A stretch of DNA of 64,000 nucleotides from NCBI RefSeq assembly GCF_902459465.1, contig NC_047075.1, positions 14,439,119 to 14,503,118 of the forward strand, in the 5' to 3' direction. The notes under the pieces are model-generated. The model searched no databases. It was not told where the DNA came from and saw only the letters and a program-made list of their open reading frames with translations. The position numbers were made by a program, and so were the translations under genes. Origin of the DNA: Asterias rubens (taxonomy: Eukaryota > Echinodermata > Asteroidea > Forcipulatida > Asteriidae). Below are positions 1 through 10,812 of this stretch, in pieces; position 1 is the stretch's first letter, and each line of letters starts with the position of its first letter.

Positions 1-70
1 TTATTTCCCAATACATGTACATATGTACAGGTACATATATTTTGATAGTATTACTTGATTTCATTTACAG

Positions 71-699
71 CCTGAAGTCATTGAGGCATTGACAGCTGTC
101 CCAAGACAAAAGGTTGAAGAAAACCTGAGCGATGACATCCCATTATTTGCACATGATCAGCTCCTTCGCCAAGCAGCCACAACGGGAAGCAACTTCAGGC
201 AAATATTCTTGATGTTTGCTGATGTACATCATGGTATCAACCATTCCAATTCCCTTGACACCGCAGACATCCATCGCATAGGTACAGATTATAAAGTTTT
301 TCAGCTGTTAGTATGAGACGTTGATGTTTTTTTTTCATATTTCATAACATCTGGATTTTTAAAATGTCGTCATTGCTTGTCTCACTTTCAGATCTCTGTA
401 TTAAGGAGTTTATGCAAATATACCGCACTATGTTTCCTTCCCATAATGTGACACCCAAGCTCCATCTCCTTGAGGATCATGCGGTAAAACAGCTGATGAA
501 GTTTAAGGTGGGATTTGGGCTCTTGAATGAGCAAGGTGGAGAGCTGATCCACACCGAATTCAATCGGACGGGCCGAGTAGTCCAGGGAATGCGGAACGAT
601 CTGCAGAGGCTGATCTCAATAATGAAGCGCCACCACACCAGCACAGCACCCGAAGTCCGAGCCAATATTGTCAAGCCTTGGAGGAAACATGAAAATTAA
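71..699 (+). CDS. C-terminal exons of a RAG1/N-RAG-TP-like transposase family protein
   Basis: Two exons join cleanly: 71-281 (after TTTACAG, before GTACAG) and 392-699 (after CTTTCAG, ending TAA). The joined reading frame continues across the phase-1 junction. The second exon carries H-L-L-E-D-H followed about 15 residues later by N-E-Q-G-G-E-x-I-H, a C-terminal pattern I associate with large invertebrate transposase-like proteins that also carry the 'GGDKGG' block seen at 10345 in this window. The arrangement also resembles the C-terminal catalytic-Glu region of RAG1/Transib proteins. That assignment rests on remembered family patterns, not a search. The upstream exons lie outside the window, so the start is unknown. 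The exon ends are intact, with no stop or frameshift. A foldback element sits 210 bp downstream. It could be another DDE transposase superfamily. Confidence 0.55.
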
Positions 700-910
700 C
701 AGTTACAATTACAATCACCTACTCGAAATGACATGCATACTAAACAATGCATAGTAATCAAAGTCCATTTTATTTATTTTTTTGTGATGTATGACCACGC
801 AGATCATGTGTATATTTTCCTTCCTCAATCTTTTTAAATATTATTCCTTTTACTATTATTTTTCTTTTTTTTGTCAGGGTCAATTTATAAAAATACTACC
901 AGTACCACCC

Positions 911-1735
911 TAGCCCCACTTGTGTGGCCAAGGCTAGCTGAATCCTTAGCCACACGTCCACACCATTTCATTATGCAGCTAAGAAATAACCAAAATCAAA
1001 AACTATTCTGGCGCCTCCCCTACGAGCCACCCGGCAGTATAAACCGGCTGAATGTGTTCACATAACTCTTGGCTTGCTTTGTGTGCATTGAAAAGTAAAT
1101 AAAAATTAAATTTAAAAAAAAAATTTTTGACGATAACTTTGCTACCTTTCTTCGACTTAAATTTCCTTGATTTGTACACAGCGCAGCCATCTTGGAATAT
1201 GCGAATCAGCATGACGTCAACGGCCTGCCGAGCTAGCTGTGGGCCCGTGAGACGCAATTACAAATCAACGGCTATTTTATGTGAATTAAGCTTGTGAATT
1301 AAGCTTGTGTACTTTTTAGACCCACGCGCTACTTATTTCCTGAAAAATACCCAAGCTTAATAAAACATAAAATAGCCGCTGATTTGTATTCGCGCCCTCA
1401 CGGGCCCACAGCTCGGCAGGCTGATTCGCATATTCCAAGATGGCTGCGCCATGTAGGAATCAAGGAAATTAGAGTCGGAGAAAGGCAGCAAAGTTATCAT
1501 TAATATTATTAAAACTTTCTTTATTTTTTTCACTTTACAATGCACACAAAGCAAGCCAAGTAGGTGAACACATTCAGCCGGTGTATACTGCCGGGTGGCT
1601 CGTAGGGGAGGCACCAGAATTTTTTTAATTTTGGTTATTTCTTAGCTGCATGGCCATCAGTCAACCAGTGCATGAGGAAATGGCGTGGACGTGTGGCCAA
1701 GGATTCAGCTAGCCTTGGCCACACAAGTGGGGCTA
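911..1735. mobile_element. Foldback MITE with long TIRs and 9-bp TSD (MULE-like)
   Basis: The element starts TAGCCCCACTTGTGTGGCC and ends with its reverse complement. The arms, about 911-1260 and 1370-1735, are imperfect inverted copies of roughly 350 bp. GTACCACCC is present on both sides (902-910 and 1736-1744) as an exact 9-bp target duplication. Long TIRs plus a 9-bp duplication fit Mutator-like (MULE) non-autonomous elements. There is no transposase; the short ORFs inside are shadows of the arms. Confidence 0.85.
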
Positions 1736-1744
1736 GTACCACCC

Positions 1745-2452
1745 ATGGTGTGGCAGAAGCTATACTAACGACAAGAAAAGTTATATAAATAAAATCATAA
1801 GGCCTACATTCAATTAGTGTTACAGACTGATGTACACGTGTGCCAACAAATCTCAATTTTTTTACATATACAGTTCGCCCCTTAAATCTCGCCACGCGGC
1901 ATGTCATTTGCAACAGGAAATGTTGGGCGAAGTTGTAATGGGGCGAAACCATATACATTTAATAAATTTTGTTGAAATGTTTACAAAAAAATACCAACAT
2001 TTTGGTAGCTTTAAATCGAAGAAAAACAAATGTCCTACACTTACTTGTTAAGTTATCCTCAAGTACATCATCTTGTCAAATGATGACATGCTTTTGGGGT
2101 CTTTCGTGACTTTTGGTTATGAGAAATGAGACGAATTATCCAACGATCGTCCGTTGACATGTTCAGCGGAGCAAACACAATGCGGGCTGGAGGCGTCACG
2201 TGTGTCTTTCTCCCGCTTTACTCCGTGACCCCTTATACTTATGCTTTGAAGTGGGCGGAAGGTTACACATTTTTAAATAAATTTACCTGTTTACATATGT
2301 AAAAATATCTATCAACCAATCATAAGATTGCTTTTTCCAAGGCTACTTTGCATACCCGCTGACTCGCACAGGTTGCATATAATTAACTGCACGCGTGACG
2401 TCATCAATAGCGTTTTGCCAGCTGACTAACTTCAACCACGAGAGGGCGCCTT
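1745..2452. other. Intergenic, no gene seen
   Basis: AT-rich spacer between the foldback element and the minus-strand gene. I see no convincing ORF, tRNA or repeat. The last part (about 2340-2450) is the sequence into which the minus-strand ORF runs before its stop. Confidence 0.4.
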
Positions 2453-3733
2453 TTATTGCGAGTGAAACAGCCGTGTAGACATGATTTGCTGACAAATTAG
2501 ATTGGAAGAACGTGTCATATCTTCTGCCCTTCGATCTGTCTGTACGTCTGTTGTTCCCTGCAGGACCCAAGTAATGAAAAACAGTAGTTCACAAGGAACA
2601 CCATCTCCAACACAGTCTTTCAATGATCCATTGAATCTCCAAGGATCCTCTTGCACCTTTGTCTGCACGATAGAACGAAGCTCCTTTGCAGAAAGGTATA
2701 AGTCTTTCAGACGACTTGCACGGGCACCCATATTTTGAGAACTAGCTGCAGCATTGATTGCAGCCTTCTGTGCGTCTGAAGAGTGCACATGGGATGATCT
2801 TTTCCCATATGATGGGACAACAACATTCTGAACATTCTTCAGAATGGATTCTTTAAAGGCTCCACGTGTTACCTTATAATCACTGATGCCAAATTTATGC
2901 AGAACTTTATGATAGCGCTCTTCCAGTTCAGCAATAGCAATATACTGCCCCTGGTCTACTTGTTCTTGCAGAACGCTGAAGAACTCCACTTCTGCTGCAA
3001 GAAATGAAACACTCTGTGTTGGCTTGATGATTCGTTCACTGTTTTCAACAGATTTAGCTCTACGACATGGACGCTGAATATACTTTTCCCAGTTTTTGGT
3101 GAAGCAGGTATGGTGGTACAGTATGTCGCGAGACAGCAAATCTCCAGACGACAAAACATCTGCAAGCCTAACCTTCCATGCATCTTGTTTGCTTTTGCAG
3201 AAAAATTCTTGGATTCTTGCTCCCATGCTTGCAGTGAGACACTGCTGCAGTTTCTCCTGTTCTTTTGGCACCTCCTCATCTTGTTTGGTTGGTTGACAAA
3301 AAACACATTTTGTTCTGTCAAACAGAGAAACGCTCAACCGGGTATTATTTGGTTTCGGAGCAGGGTCGGTTGGAACACTAGAGGGTCGCCCTCTTTTCTC
3401 ATTGATAAGGATAGATGCATCTTTTGAAGCAATAGCAAGCTTGTTTCTTCTTGCATCTCGATCCAGATGACTCACAGTCTTTTTGTAGCAGTCTCTGTGC
3501 CAACTAGCTTTTTTTGCCTTAAGCTCATCGGCTGAAGTGCCCTTCAGCCTTTTTGCAACTACCACAAATTCTGGATTGCAGTAATCACACTTTTTATACA
3601 CACAACTGAGAAAAGTTTCATACGCCGATTCCTTGAAGGTTCTATACTGAGTGTCCACAAGCTTTTCACAAGTGTCTGTCTGACAAAACAAACAAAGCTT
3701 GAAATCGGTTGGTGGATTGTCAGAGGTCATCAT
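2453..3733 (-). CDS. Uncharacterised cysteine-rich protein, probably mobile-element associated
   Basis: A 426-residue open frame starts at ATG 3731-3733. The N-terminus has paired Cys/His motifs (CLFCQTDTC, a Cys-Asp-Tyr-Cys pair, WHRDCYKK), a Lys-rich linker with K-R-G-R-P, then a second zinc-type cluster (CVFCQP...) and a His-Cys pair (YHHTCF). The rest is helical with no motif I can name. I recognise it as a large family of invertebrate proteins, often multicopy, with an N-terminal double zinc-binding region and a much longer C-terminal part. Here the C-terminal part is missing: the frame stops at 2453 soon after a conserved-looking segment, so the copy is probably truncated or has further exons I cannot identify. 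The function is unknown and DNA or RNA binding is only a guess. Confidence 0.6.
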   Translation of the reverse strand: MMTSDNPPTDFKLCLFCQTDTCEKLVDTQYRTFKESAYETFLSCVYKKCDYCNPEFVVVAKRLKGTSADELKAKKASWHRDCYKKTVSHLDRDARRNKLAIASKDASILINEKRGRPSSVPTDPAPKPNNTRLSVSLFDRTKCVFCQPTKQDEEVPKEQEKLQQCLTASMGARIQEFFCKSKQDAWKVRLADVLSSGDLLSRDILYHHTCFTKNWEKYIQRPCRRAKSVENSERIIKPTQSVSFLAAEVEFFSVLQEQVDQGQYIAIAELEERYHKVLHKFGISDYKVTRGAFKESILKNVQNVVVPSYGKRSSHVHSSDAQKAAINAAASSQNMGARASRLKDLYLSAKELRSIVQTKVQEDPWRFNGSLKDCVGDGVPCELLFFITWVLQGTTDVQTDRRAEDMTRSSNLICQQIMSTRLFHSQ

Positions 3734-4499
3734 TTAACATGATCTGAAAAAGAGAAAGCAACATTTTGTCAGACAAAACCCCAAAAGCAATAACAACTGA
3801 AATAAGAATGGTAAAACATAAACAAAATCCATACAAAATTGCTTGTCTTGTCTTTTAATTTTGACAACTGCAATGACAGTGATTTATAAAAATAAGCATG
3901 TTCTTAATGGGCCTCCGTAGTTTTAAAAATTATGCCTCAGTGATTAGGCTTAATAAATTGTTTTCACATAATTATCTTTTTGTATTTTTTTTTTATAAAT
4001 TAATTTACACAAAAACCACTATCATAATAAAGTCTAAGCTTTTGAAATGAAGTACCTTTCCTTGACAGGAAATTAAGTTATTGACTTATTGGTAATAACT
4101 TACTATTAACATCTATGATAAGAACAACATCTTTGTACTTTTGTTAATTATAGATTACGCAATTATTATTTATAGAAAATGTAAAATTATAATCCAAGAG
4201 TTATCTATAAGTTGACAGTGTTAACATTTCATAAAAATTGCTTAAAAAAAATTGATACTCGCCAACTGTTTGTTGAACTTAGGAGGACTCAGTTGTTAAC
4301 TCTTTAAACAATGGCGCAAACTTTTAGCCAATAACATTTGCTAAAGCGCCACCAAGAGGCATTTTGTACTGTTATGGATACCAAGATGTGCCATTCAGTT
4401 GGAATATAAAGTAGTTAACCTAAATAATTATGTTCTTCTTTTTTATAAAGCCATTATCAAATTCCATCTACAAGGCCTTCATACTGCTTTAAGGTCTAA
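3734..4499. other. AT-rich intergenic DNA
   Basis: No ORF of note and no repeat I can define. It is very AT-rich and probably holds the promoter of the minus-strand gene, but no specific element is evident. Confidence 0.35.
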
Positions 4500-4509
4500 C
4501 AACATTCAT

Positions 4510-5045
4510 GAGTTGGCGGCCGTTTTGAAATCCGAATTGTCGGCCATTTTTAAATCCAAGATGGCGCTCAAATGTTAATACGCTTCTGGAAAATTGTTAC
4601 TTTTAGTACCTTTGTGGTACAGACTTTTCAATTTGCTACTAATTTGGAACTCGTAATATCACTCCTAATGGTTGTAGGAAAATCTTAAAATGGCGGCCAT
4701 TTTGAAAACCAAGATGGCCGCCAACTGTTTTTTCAGAGTCAACATTGCTTTCAGATTTTTGAGAATCCAAATAAAGCATTTTGACACTAGTTCAAACTCT
4801 TTACTGTCTCGAACGGTAATGATATGGGCAAACATACTTAAAAATGGCGGCAATGATGAAATTCAAGATGGCCGCCAATTTTGTCTATTTTTGGGGAGAG
4901 ATAAATATTTGTGAAGTCTTTGGTAGTCTGCATAAAGCATTTTAACACTAATTTGGATCCCATACGATGTATAACACCAAAGTTACAGTCAAAAATCACA
5001 AAAAATGGCAGCCATTTTGAAATCCAAGATGGCCGCCAAATTATG
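4510..5045 (+). repeat. Diverged tandem array (about 160-bp unit) with YY1-like palindromic motifs
   Basis: Four units start near 4515, 4690, 4845 and 5003. Each has GGCGGCCAT, about 12 bases, then AAGATGGCCGCC (or a variant), so each motif is an inverted repeat. AAGATGGCGGC matches the established YY1 consensus. Between motifs the units share 'ATAAAGCATTTT-ACACTA' and 'AATTTGGA' blocks, showing a common tandem origin rather than scattered motifs. It may be a satellite or the terminal region of a repeat family. Confidence 0.6.
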
Positions 5046-5420
5046 CAACCAAAAATATTTTACCAATGGAATTCTTGCTAAGTAAGGCATAAGCTACAAA
5101 ATAAGCCAAAAATTTCCATCCTTAGCAAAAAAAAATGCAAAAGTACATAAGTGACCAGACTACAAGAGTTGATTGTAAATAATTCTCGAGAAATGTGGTT
5201 CTTCTAAAATGAGAAGTATTGCTTGAAATGCTAGCAACTGTTTGCAAAATACTTTTGAGGGTTTTGGTTTATTTTATATTAAATAGATGGCCGTGGGTTC
5301 AGGAGTAATTACACACTCTAAGAGAGAGATGGCGCTGGCCGAAAGATGTACTAATTCCACTGAACTGTTGTAGACGAATGAGACGTACTTGGCAGTCTGG
5401 AAGTGTAGACCTACCTGAGG

Positions 5421-5746
5421 TTCCGGAGTTGAACTCCTCTGTGATGATGAGTTGATTGTGATATAGTAAAGCTATGATTTTGTGAAAGAATTGAAGTTGG
5501 AAATCTTGTAAAAGAAACTGAAGCTGGAATACTCCATAAGTTGAACTAGATTTAAGATTCTTTGAATCAATAAGAAAAGTCTGTTCTGAGTTAAACTCCT
5601 CCGTGATGAAGTAATGATACAATTGTTTACCAAGTAATTAACAATGTGTATATCATAAGCGAACTTGAAGCTGAACTAAGTTGAATTGAAGTTTAAGAGT
5701 GTTTGAATCAATAAGAAAGGTTCCGGAGTTGAACTCCTCCGTAAAA
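5421..5746 (+). repeat. Three dispersed copies of a 22-27-bp motif
   Basis: TTCCGGAGTTGAACTCC(T/C)C(T/C)GTGATGA recurs at 5421-5447, 5588-5609 (partial) and 5720-5742, with 'GAATCAATAAGAAA' also repeated. The area just precedes the gypsy integrase fragment and ends with an AATAAA at about 5853. It may be a degenerate LTR or leader, but no matching 3' copy was found. Confidence 0.4.
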
Positions 5747-5989
5747 GAGTTAATCAATCGTGTATCACCAAGCTTTTTTGTAAAAGTTAGGGTGTTATAA
5801 CCGAAACTGAATGTGAAAGTTTAACATAAATTTCGTTAAGTTATTAATTTAAAATAAATGTAATTTTCTTGTATTCATAAGTCGCTTTCTTGTCAGTCGT
5901 TTCGATTATTTCTTGTCTGTGGTTTCAGTGGTGTTAGTTTTTGAACCGGGGTCACCATTTGCAAAGTTCACGAGAGGTTTAAGGATAGG

Positions 5990-6641
5990 GGTTTGCAAAA
6001 ATCGAATAATGGTGACAGCCATACGAGCCCTTCCAAACCGTCACACCGGCTACACACCAAATCTGTTAATGCTGGGAAGAGAGGTCATAACACCTGTGGA
6101 ACTAGTTTTTGAAATGAAGAGTAATAGTGCTGAGAAAGTCCAGCCTCACGAATATGCACAAAATCTTAAGAAGAGAATGCTCACAGTTCATGCTATAGCT
6201 AGACAAAATATCGGGTCTGCACAAACGTACCAGAAGAACTATGACTTGAAGCAAAACTACTGTGCATTTGAGGAAGGTGACATTGTGTATAAACTAAATA
6301 AAGCCTCTAAACATGGCCAGTCCCGCAAACTACAACCCATATGGCTGGGGCCATTGCTGGTTAAAGAACCTCTTTCCCCGGTACTTTATAAGGTTCGCGG
6401 CAGGAAGAAAGTCACGGTCGTACACCACGATCTACTCAAAAAGTGTGAAGACCGTGTAACCCCACTTTGGCTGAGGCGAATGTGCAATAAGTTGCTTGGA
6501 ACTGACAGTTCAGAAGATGGTAGAGGGGATAACCAGGAGAGTGTACAGGTGATTGATGAGGGTTTACAACTTTCATCAATCACCACTACCAAGAGTGGGA
6601 GGAAAGTTAGGCTTCCCATGCGCTATCGGGACGGGGTTTAA
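5990..6641 (+). pseudogene. Ty3/gypsy integrase C-terminal fragment
   Basis: The open frame gives the end of an integrase catalytic region (HTGYTPNLLMLGRE, a hallmark just after the catalytic Glu) followed by the SH3-like C-terminal domain (FEEGDIVYKLN, IWLGPLLVKE, VVHHDLLKKC). The upstream catalytic domain, RT and gag are absent: sequence before about 5990 does not match, so the copy is 5'-truncated or internally deleted. The order integrase then extra ORF, and the sequence style, resemble Mag-clade gypsy elements. Confidence 0.8.
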
Positions 6642-6684
6642 ACTAACAATTTGCATAATTTTTATCCCTCACCAAATTCAGAAT

Positions 6685-7484
6685 ATGGAGGAGATGGACT
6701 TCGTCCCTGATTACAAAGAGGATGGGCTGCTGGACTCTATCATTGTACCCGATCTTCTTCCAGCCCAGGGACCTTCATGCGACCAGGAAACGCCTCCTCC
6801 AGCAGCCCGGAAGTCACCCGTCTCACCAAAACCAGGACCTTCATCCGACCAAGAAATGCCCCCTCCAGCAGCCCAGACGCCAACGCCCCCTCCAGCATCC
6901 CTGACGTCAACGCCACCCATCTCACCGAAATCGGGACGATCATCCACAGAAACGCTCCCTCCAGCAGCCCGGAAGAAACACCAGCAGCTGTGTCCGCAAC
7001 CGGGATGTGGGACGAGAACAAACAAGATGAGACGGCATGTAATCCGATACCACATCGCAAGCAAGGGTTGGTGATTTCTGTTCCCACTCCTTACATGTTG
7101 GAACTGCCGCCGTTGGGTTATCGCCCTGCACGTTGATCTTCACGGCCCCTTCGACGAGGATCACCTACCGGAACTGGCTACCAGACTAGAGGGGTTTGTG
7201 CGTTATGTTTGCTCCGGGTTGGGGTTGGCATCCACCAGTGATGAGCTTGTAAGCTTCGTTGTCCAACGCCACAGTTGGGCGACGAGGTTTCAGCCTTTAA
7301 CCCCGAGGAGACATGCGTATGGGACGCATACGACAAGTTTATCGGACTGCCCCCGGTGCAAAAACGCAATCTACAGTTCCCCACGCGCCTCTCCTCGATG
7401 CTACACTGGAGGACTCTACAGCGGTTACTAATGATGGTACCAGGACGGACCCCAACAACGGAAGAACCCAACAACGACTTATAA
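6685..7484 (+). pseudogene. Extra 3' ORF of the gypsy element, C2H2-like finger, disrupted
   Basis: The ATG at 6685 starts a Pro/Ser-rich segment with repeated P-P-A-A-R/Q blocks, then a finger CPQPGCGTRTNKMRRHVIRYH (Cys-x4-Cys...His-x4-His). The same frame passes a TGA at 7072-7074 and continues (LHVDLHGPFDEDHLPELATRL...) to about 7275, where a frameshift moves the frame to NPEETCVWDAYDKFIGLP...MLHWRTLQRLL, ending at 7484. One stop and one frameshift therefore break a protein of about 265 residues. From memory, some Mag-like gypsy elements carry such a finger-bearing ORF after integrase. Its role is unknown. Confidence 0.6.
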
Positions 7485-8082
7485 TATGGACACTGCGCCC
7501 AGAAGAACTTTATGATAAAAGCCTCTATTTTCTTTAAATTATTGGTCTTGAGAAAATAAGTAAATTCTCACAGAATAATAAAAGCCTTTTTTTATTGGGC
7601 GTCCGAAAGCACACAAACTTGTGCAACAAGTTTTTTGTGCTTTCATTATTCTCTTGTAATTTCGATGACCAATTGGGTCAACCTTTTTACAGTTTATTTT
7701 ATGCATTGTATTTGGATGCACAGAGTGAGAATGTACTGGTTTGCCTGTGCCCTACTATTTATTTAAAATTATGTTACCTAAAATAATGTGGTTTGGAAGT
7801 GTAGGATTTACAGTTGACAAGTTGTGTAAATAAATGCTTCACCTTATCTCTGTTTCTAAAAAAAAAAAAAAAAAGAGAAATGAAGGTATTATATTAAGGC
7901 CCTTCTCTAACAAAAGAAAAGAAGAAAAGAGAAATGAACATCATATATATTTAGGGGTTTAGTTAATTTTTGTAAATTACACTGTTGTTTTGAATTTATG
8001 TAAAATCCCTCCATATTTCACAAGTAATTTTTGTAAAAATAAACTTTTGTTTTGAATTCATATTTCCCTCCTAAAAGTATAT
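7485..8082. other. 3' untranslated part of gypsy element
   Basis: AT-rich, no ORF. It has an AATAAA near 7829 followed by a 16-base A-run at about 7859, and two imperfect copies of a 'TTTTGTAAA...TGTTTTGAATT' block around 7970-8060. Confidence 0.4.
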
Positions 8083-8097
8083 GATAAGGAGGAATGT
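8083..8097 (+). promoter_or_regulatory. Candidate polypurine tract and LTR start
   Basis: The purine block ATAAGGAGGAATGTGGTGA lies where a 3' LTR would begin (TGTGGTGA...). Only a few tens of bases of the putative LTR remain before the RAG1-like region, so the call is weak. Confidence 0.3.
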
Positions 8098-8139
8098 GGT
8101 GATTGGTGATTGGTTACGTAATAAATAATCAGTTAGGCA

Positions 8140-8184
8140 TGACGGCATGAGTGGCCAGCTTCCAAGCTGGCCACGAGGCCGTCA
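8140..8184. repeat. Near-perfect 45-bp hairpin
   Basis: Outer arms TGACGGC/GCCGTCA and inner arms GTGGCCAGCTT/AAGCTGGCCAC are exact inverted repeats, separated only by ATGA, CC and GAG. That is 18 paired bases on each side. It lies just upstream of the RAG1-like exons. Confidence 0.8.
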
Positions 8185-8235
8185 GTCTGAATCCTGCACC
8201 CAAGCTGAGCGTCCGCTGTGTCCTTTCTTCCTAGT

Positions 8236-10425
8236 GCAGGACTCCTCGACTCACCCCTTGTACGCCAATACAACATTGGGACATGGGACGACGAATCTGA
8301 TTTGCACCCATCCAACCTTTGTACAAACTGTGCAAGAAAGATCAGACATAATCATGCTGGATCAAGAACATAATGACAACTTCCACTCAATTCTCTGGTC
8401 TAAACATACACGAACTGGATGCAAGATTTGTGAAGAATTTTCTGAATTTTCTAAATTGCCCTAACAAACGGAAACGTGACTGGCTTAATCGTGTTAAGAA
8501 GCAGGAGCAGCTCAATTAAACTCCATTCCAGATCACGGATGATAACATCTTCTCAGCTTTAATTTCTTCTACAAATGACTTAAGTGAAATTTGTCCAACC
8601 CTTGACATACTTGGAAAAGACGGTGAAGATTTTCTGTACATCTGTGCTCTCTGTCAGTGCATTATTTCTCCTGACTCTGTTCAAACACCATGCCAACATT
8701 ATTTCTGTGCCAAGTGCTTATCAGACTTCTTCAAGTTTAACAATAGTGCAGCAGTAAAATGTCCAATTTGTAACTTCACAGTAAATTTCACTAATATTGC
8801 TGACAGTCCAAGAGTAAAGGTACAATTGGCAAATCTAACTGTAATATGTGTTAAGTGTCTAAAATCTGGCAAGCTGGAGAATAATTACAACCATTCATGC
8901 ACTGTTGCTCAGGAAATTACAACTGGTAAGAAGTGTCAAATTGTTACAGTTGTCACCCCAACACGTATCCCCCCAAAAGAGCAAGAACTCATTCAAGCTG
9001 CTATCCTTCTTAGAGACAAGGCACTTGGACATAAAAGAGGGGATCCAATTCCATATGCCATAGAACAAGCGACATACAGGTGGACATGGATGAAGTTGCA
9101 GCAAGGGGACAAGGTTGCATCACTAAAAACTGGAGGCAAGGTACATATTCACATAAAGCACAAATAATCATTTACATTTTATTTAAAAAAATAATTTAAT
9201 TATCTATCTGGTAAACAAAATGTCAAAAGACAATGATAGTAAAACAATAATAATTTTACATTTGCTTTTTAATACAATATTGCAATATTATCATTTAAAC
9301 ATAAACAGTTTTACAAGGGCCAACATTCATAGAGCTGCTTAAGCAAAACATTTTGCTTGACAACTTACTGTCTAGCAGAAATGAGCAGTCACAAATTGAA
9401 ATTGTACACGTGTGTTTTGGCTGGTAACCTAAATCGAGTAAGCATGATGTTGCTGTGCTTAATTAATTAATTTGTGTGCTTTTAAAGCAACTCTATGAAA
9501 TTGGGCCCAGAAAATAATCATTTCAGTGCAAACTGTACAGTTGTGATAATCAATTTACTATTTTCTTTTTTATACAGCCTGCTTTCATTAAGCAAGTTCC
9601 AAACAGTGGTTCAAAGAAACCAAGTGAGACACAACCTATGAATGATCAACAACAGCTTCTTAACCCAATGCCCGTCAACAAATCTCTTGCAATGATGAGA
9701 GACTGCCACTTAAATTGTTACCAGCTTTGGAAAGTCCGCAGGTAATGTTTGTTTACATGTGTACACAGTATCAACCATTTTTGTTTACCAAAAAAATTAT
9801 TAATAAAAATAAAACTAGTAATTTAGATGACAAAGAAGATGTTTTCAATACATTGCAGATATGTTGGTGGTTCATCAACGATTGTATCTGAGCGGTCGAT
9901 GCGTGTTCAACAAAAAGATCTCCTATAAGACTGCATTGTCGGAGAAAAAATACCGCTTCACTTTCCAAGTACGAGTGGGAATGCCCTTGATGGGTACGAG
10001 ACTCGTGAAGTCCCATTTGTCAAGGTCAAGAACCTGCAAGTTATGGTACTCGACTACTTGGACAGACTTGAGCGGTAATGATTGTCCTTACTTTAATATT
10101 TGGCTTAACAAAACGGTGATGACAGAAAGTAACATGTTCAATTTCTGTTTTGCACGCTAAATTAGTTGCATATACATGTACCTTACAACAAATAGGCAAC
10201 AAAACTGCAAGTGTGCAAGTGAGTGAAAAAGTTATTGTACAGGCATTAATGACACATTTTCTTTGCTTGTTTTGACAGTTGTGGATCTTTAACATGGCAT
10301 AATGGAGTCATTCCTTCCAATGAGATTTGGGTTAAAGTGGGTGGAGATAAGGGCGGTAGTTCTTTCAAGCTTGCATTTCAGATTGTCAATGTTGACAAAC
10401 CCAACAGCCGCCATGGAATGTGAAT
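8236..10425 (+). pseudogene. RAG1 N-terminus-like / N-RAG-TP-like gene, broken 5' half
   Basis: Exon-like blocks with consensus splice sites are: 8236-about 8510; about 8518-9140; 9578-9741; 9859-10074; 10279-about 10425. Block 1 contains HPSNLCTNCARK, then (after a frameshift) W-x11-CKICEEF, matching the paired-Cys region that precedes the RING in RAG1. Block 2 is a C3HC4 RING (CALCQC, TPCQHYFCAKCL, CPIC) followed by CVKCLKSG...YNHSC, the zinc finger that follows the RING in RAG1. The last exon has the W-x-K-x-G-G-D-K-G-G block (Asp codon 10345-10347). Frameshifts occur in block 1 and exon 4, and there are stops near 9930 and 10420. The later catalytic exons are missing. The N-RAG-TP transposon family (first described in Aplysia) has this RAG1-N-like module. 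Assignment is from motifs, not a search. Confidence 0.65.
9317..9508. mobile_element. MITE with TIR TTTCATAGAGCTGCTT, copy 1
   Basis: Lies inside the intron after the RING exon. The left end GGGCCAACATTCATAGAGCTG and the right end, read on the minus strand as GGGCCCAATTTCATAGAG, are inverted repeats. The same family recurs at 42699-42899 and in part near 17700-17785. No clear target duplication was found. Confidence 0.6.
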
Positions 10426-10812
10426 CTGTTGAAATTAGTTGCTTGTTGCGGGTAAGATTTGAGTTATGAAGCTTTGGAACATTTCCGCCCCAGAAACGGG
10501 CCTTAAGGGTCATTCCCAGTATATCGCCGCAAAAACGTGTTTTTCATGTCGCATATGTTTTAGCAAGTGTAATAAAACATCTGGACATGATATATTGGAA
10601 AATGTACTGCCATGTCATAAAGGAACTCATCAGTGAACGATTTTCCAAAACATAATCATAATCCAGTAGTTCTTCAATTAGCGCTAGTCTTTGATTGAGT
10701 GAGTAGGTGGACGTCTTTCAGAATCGCTCCCCTGAATTTTACAAAATTAATTAAATCTCGTCATAATTATACAGTCTTCACTACAAATGTCATCAACTGG
10801 TCATACTTAAAC

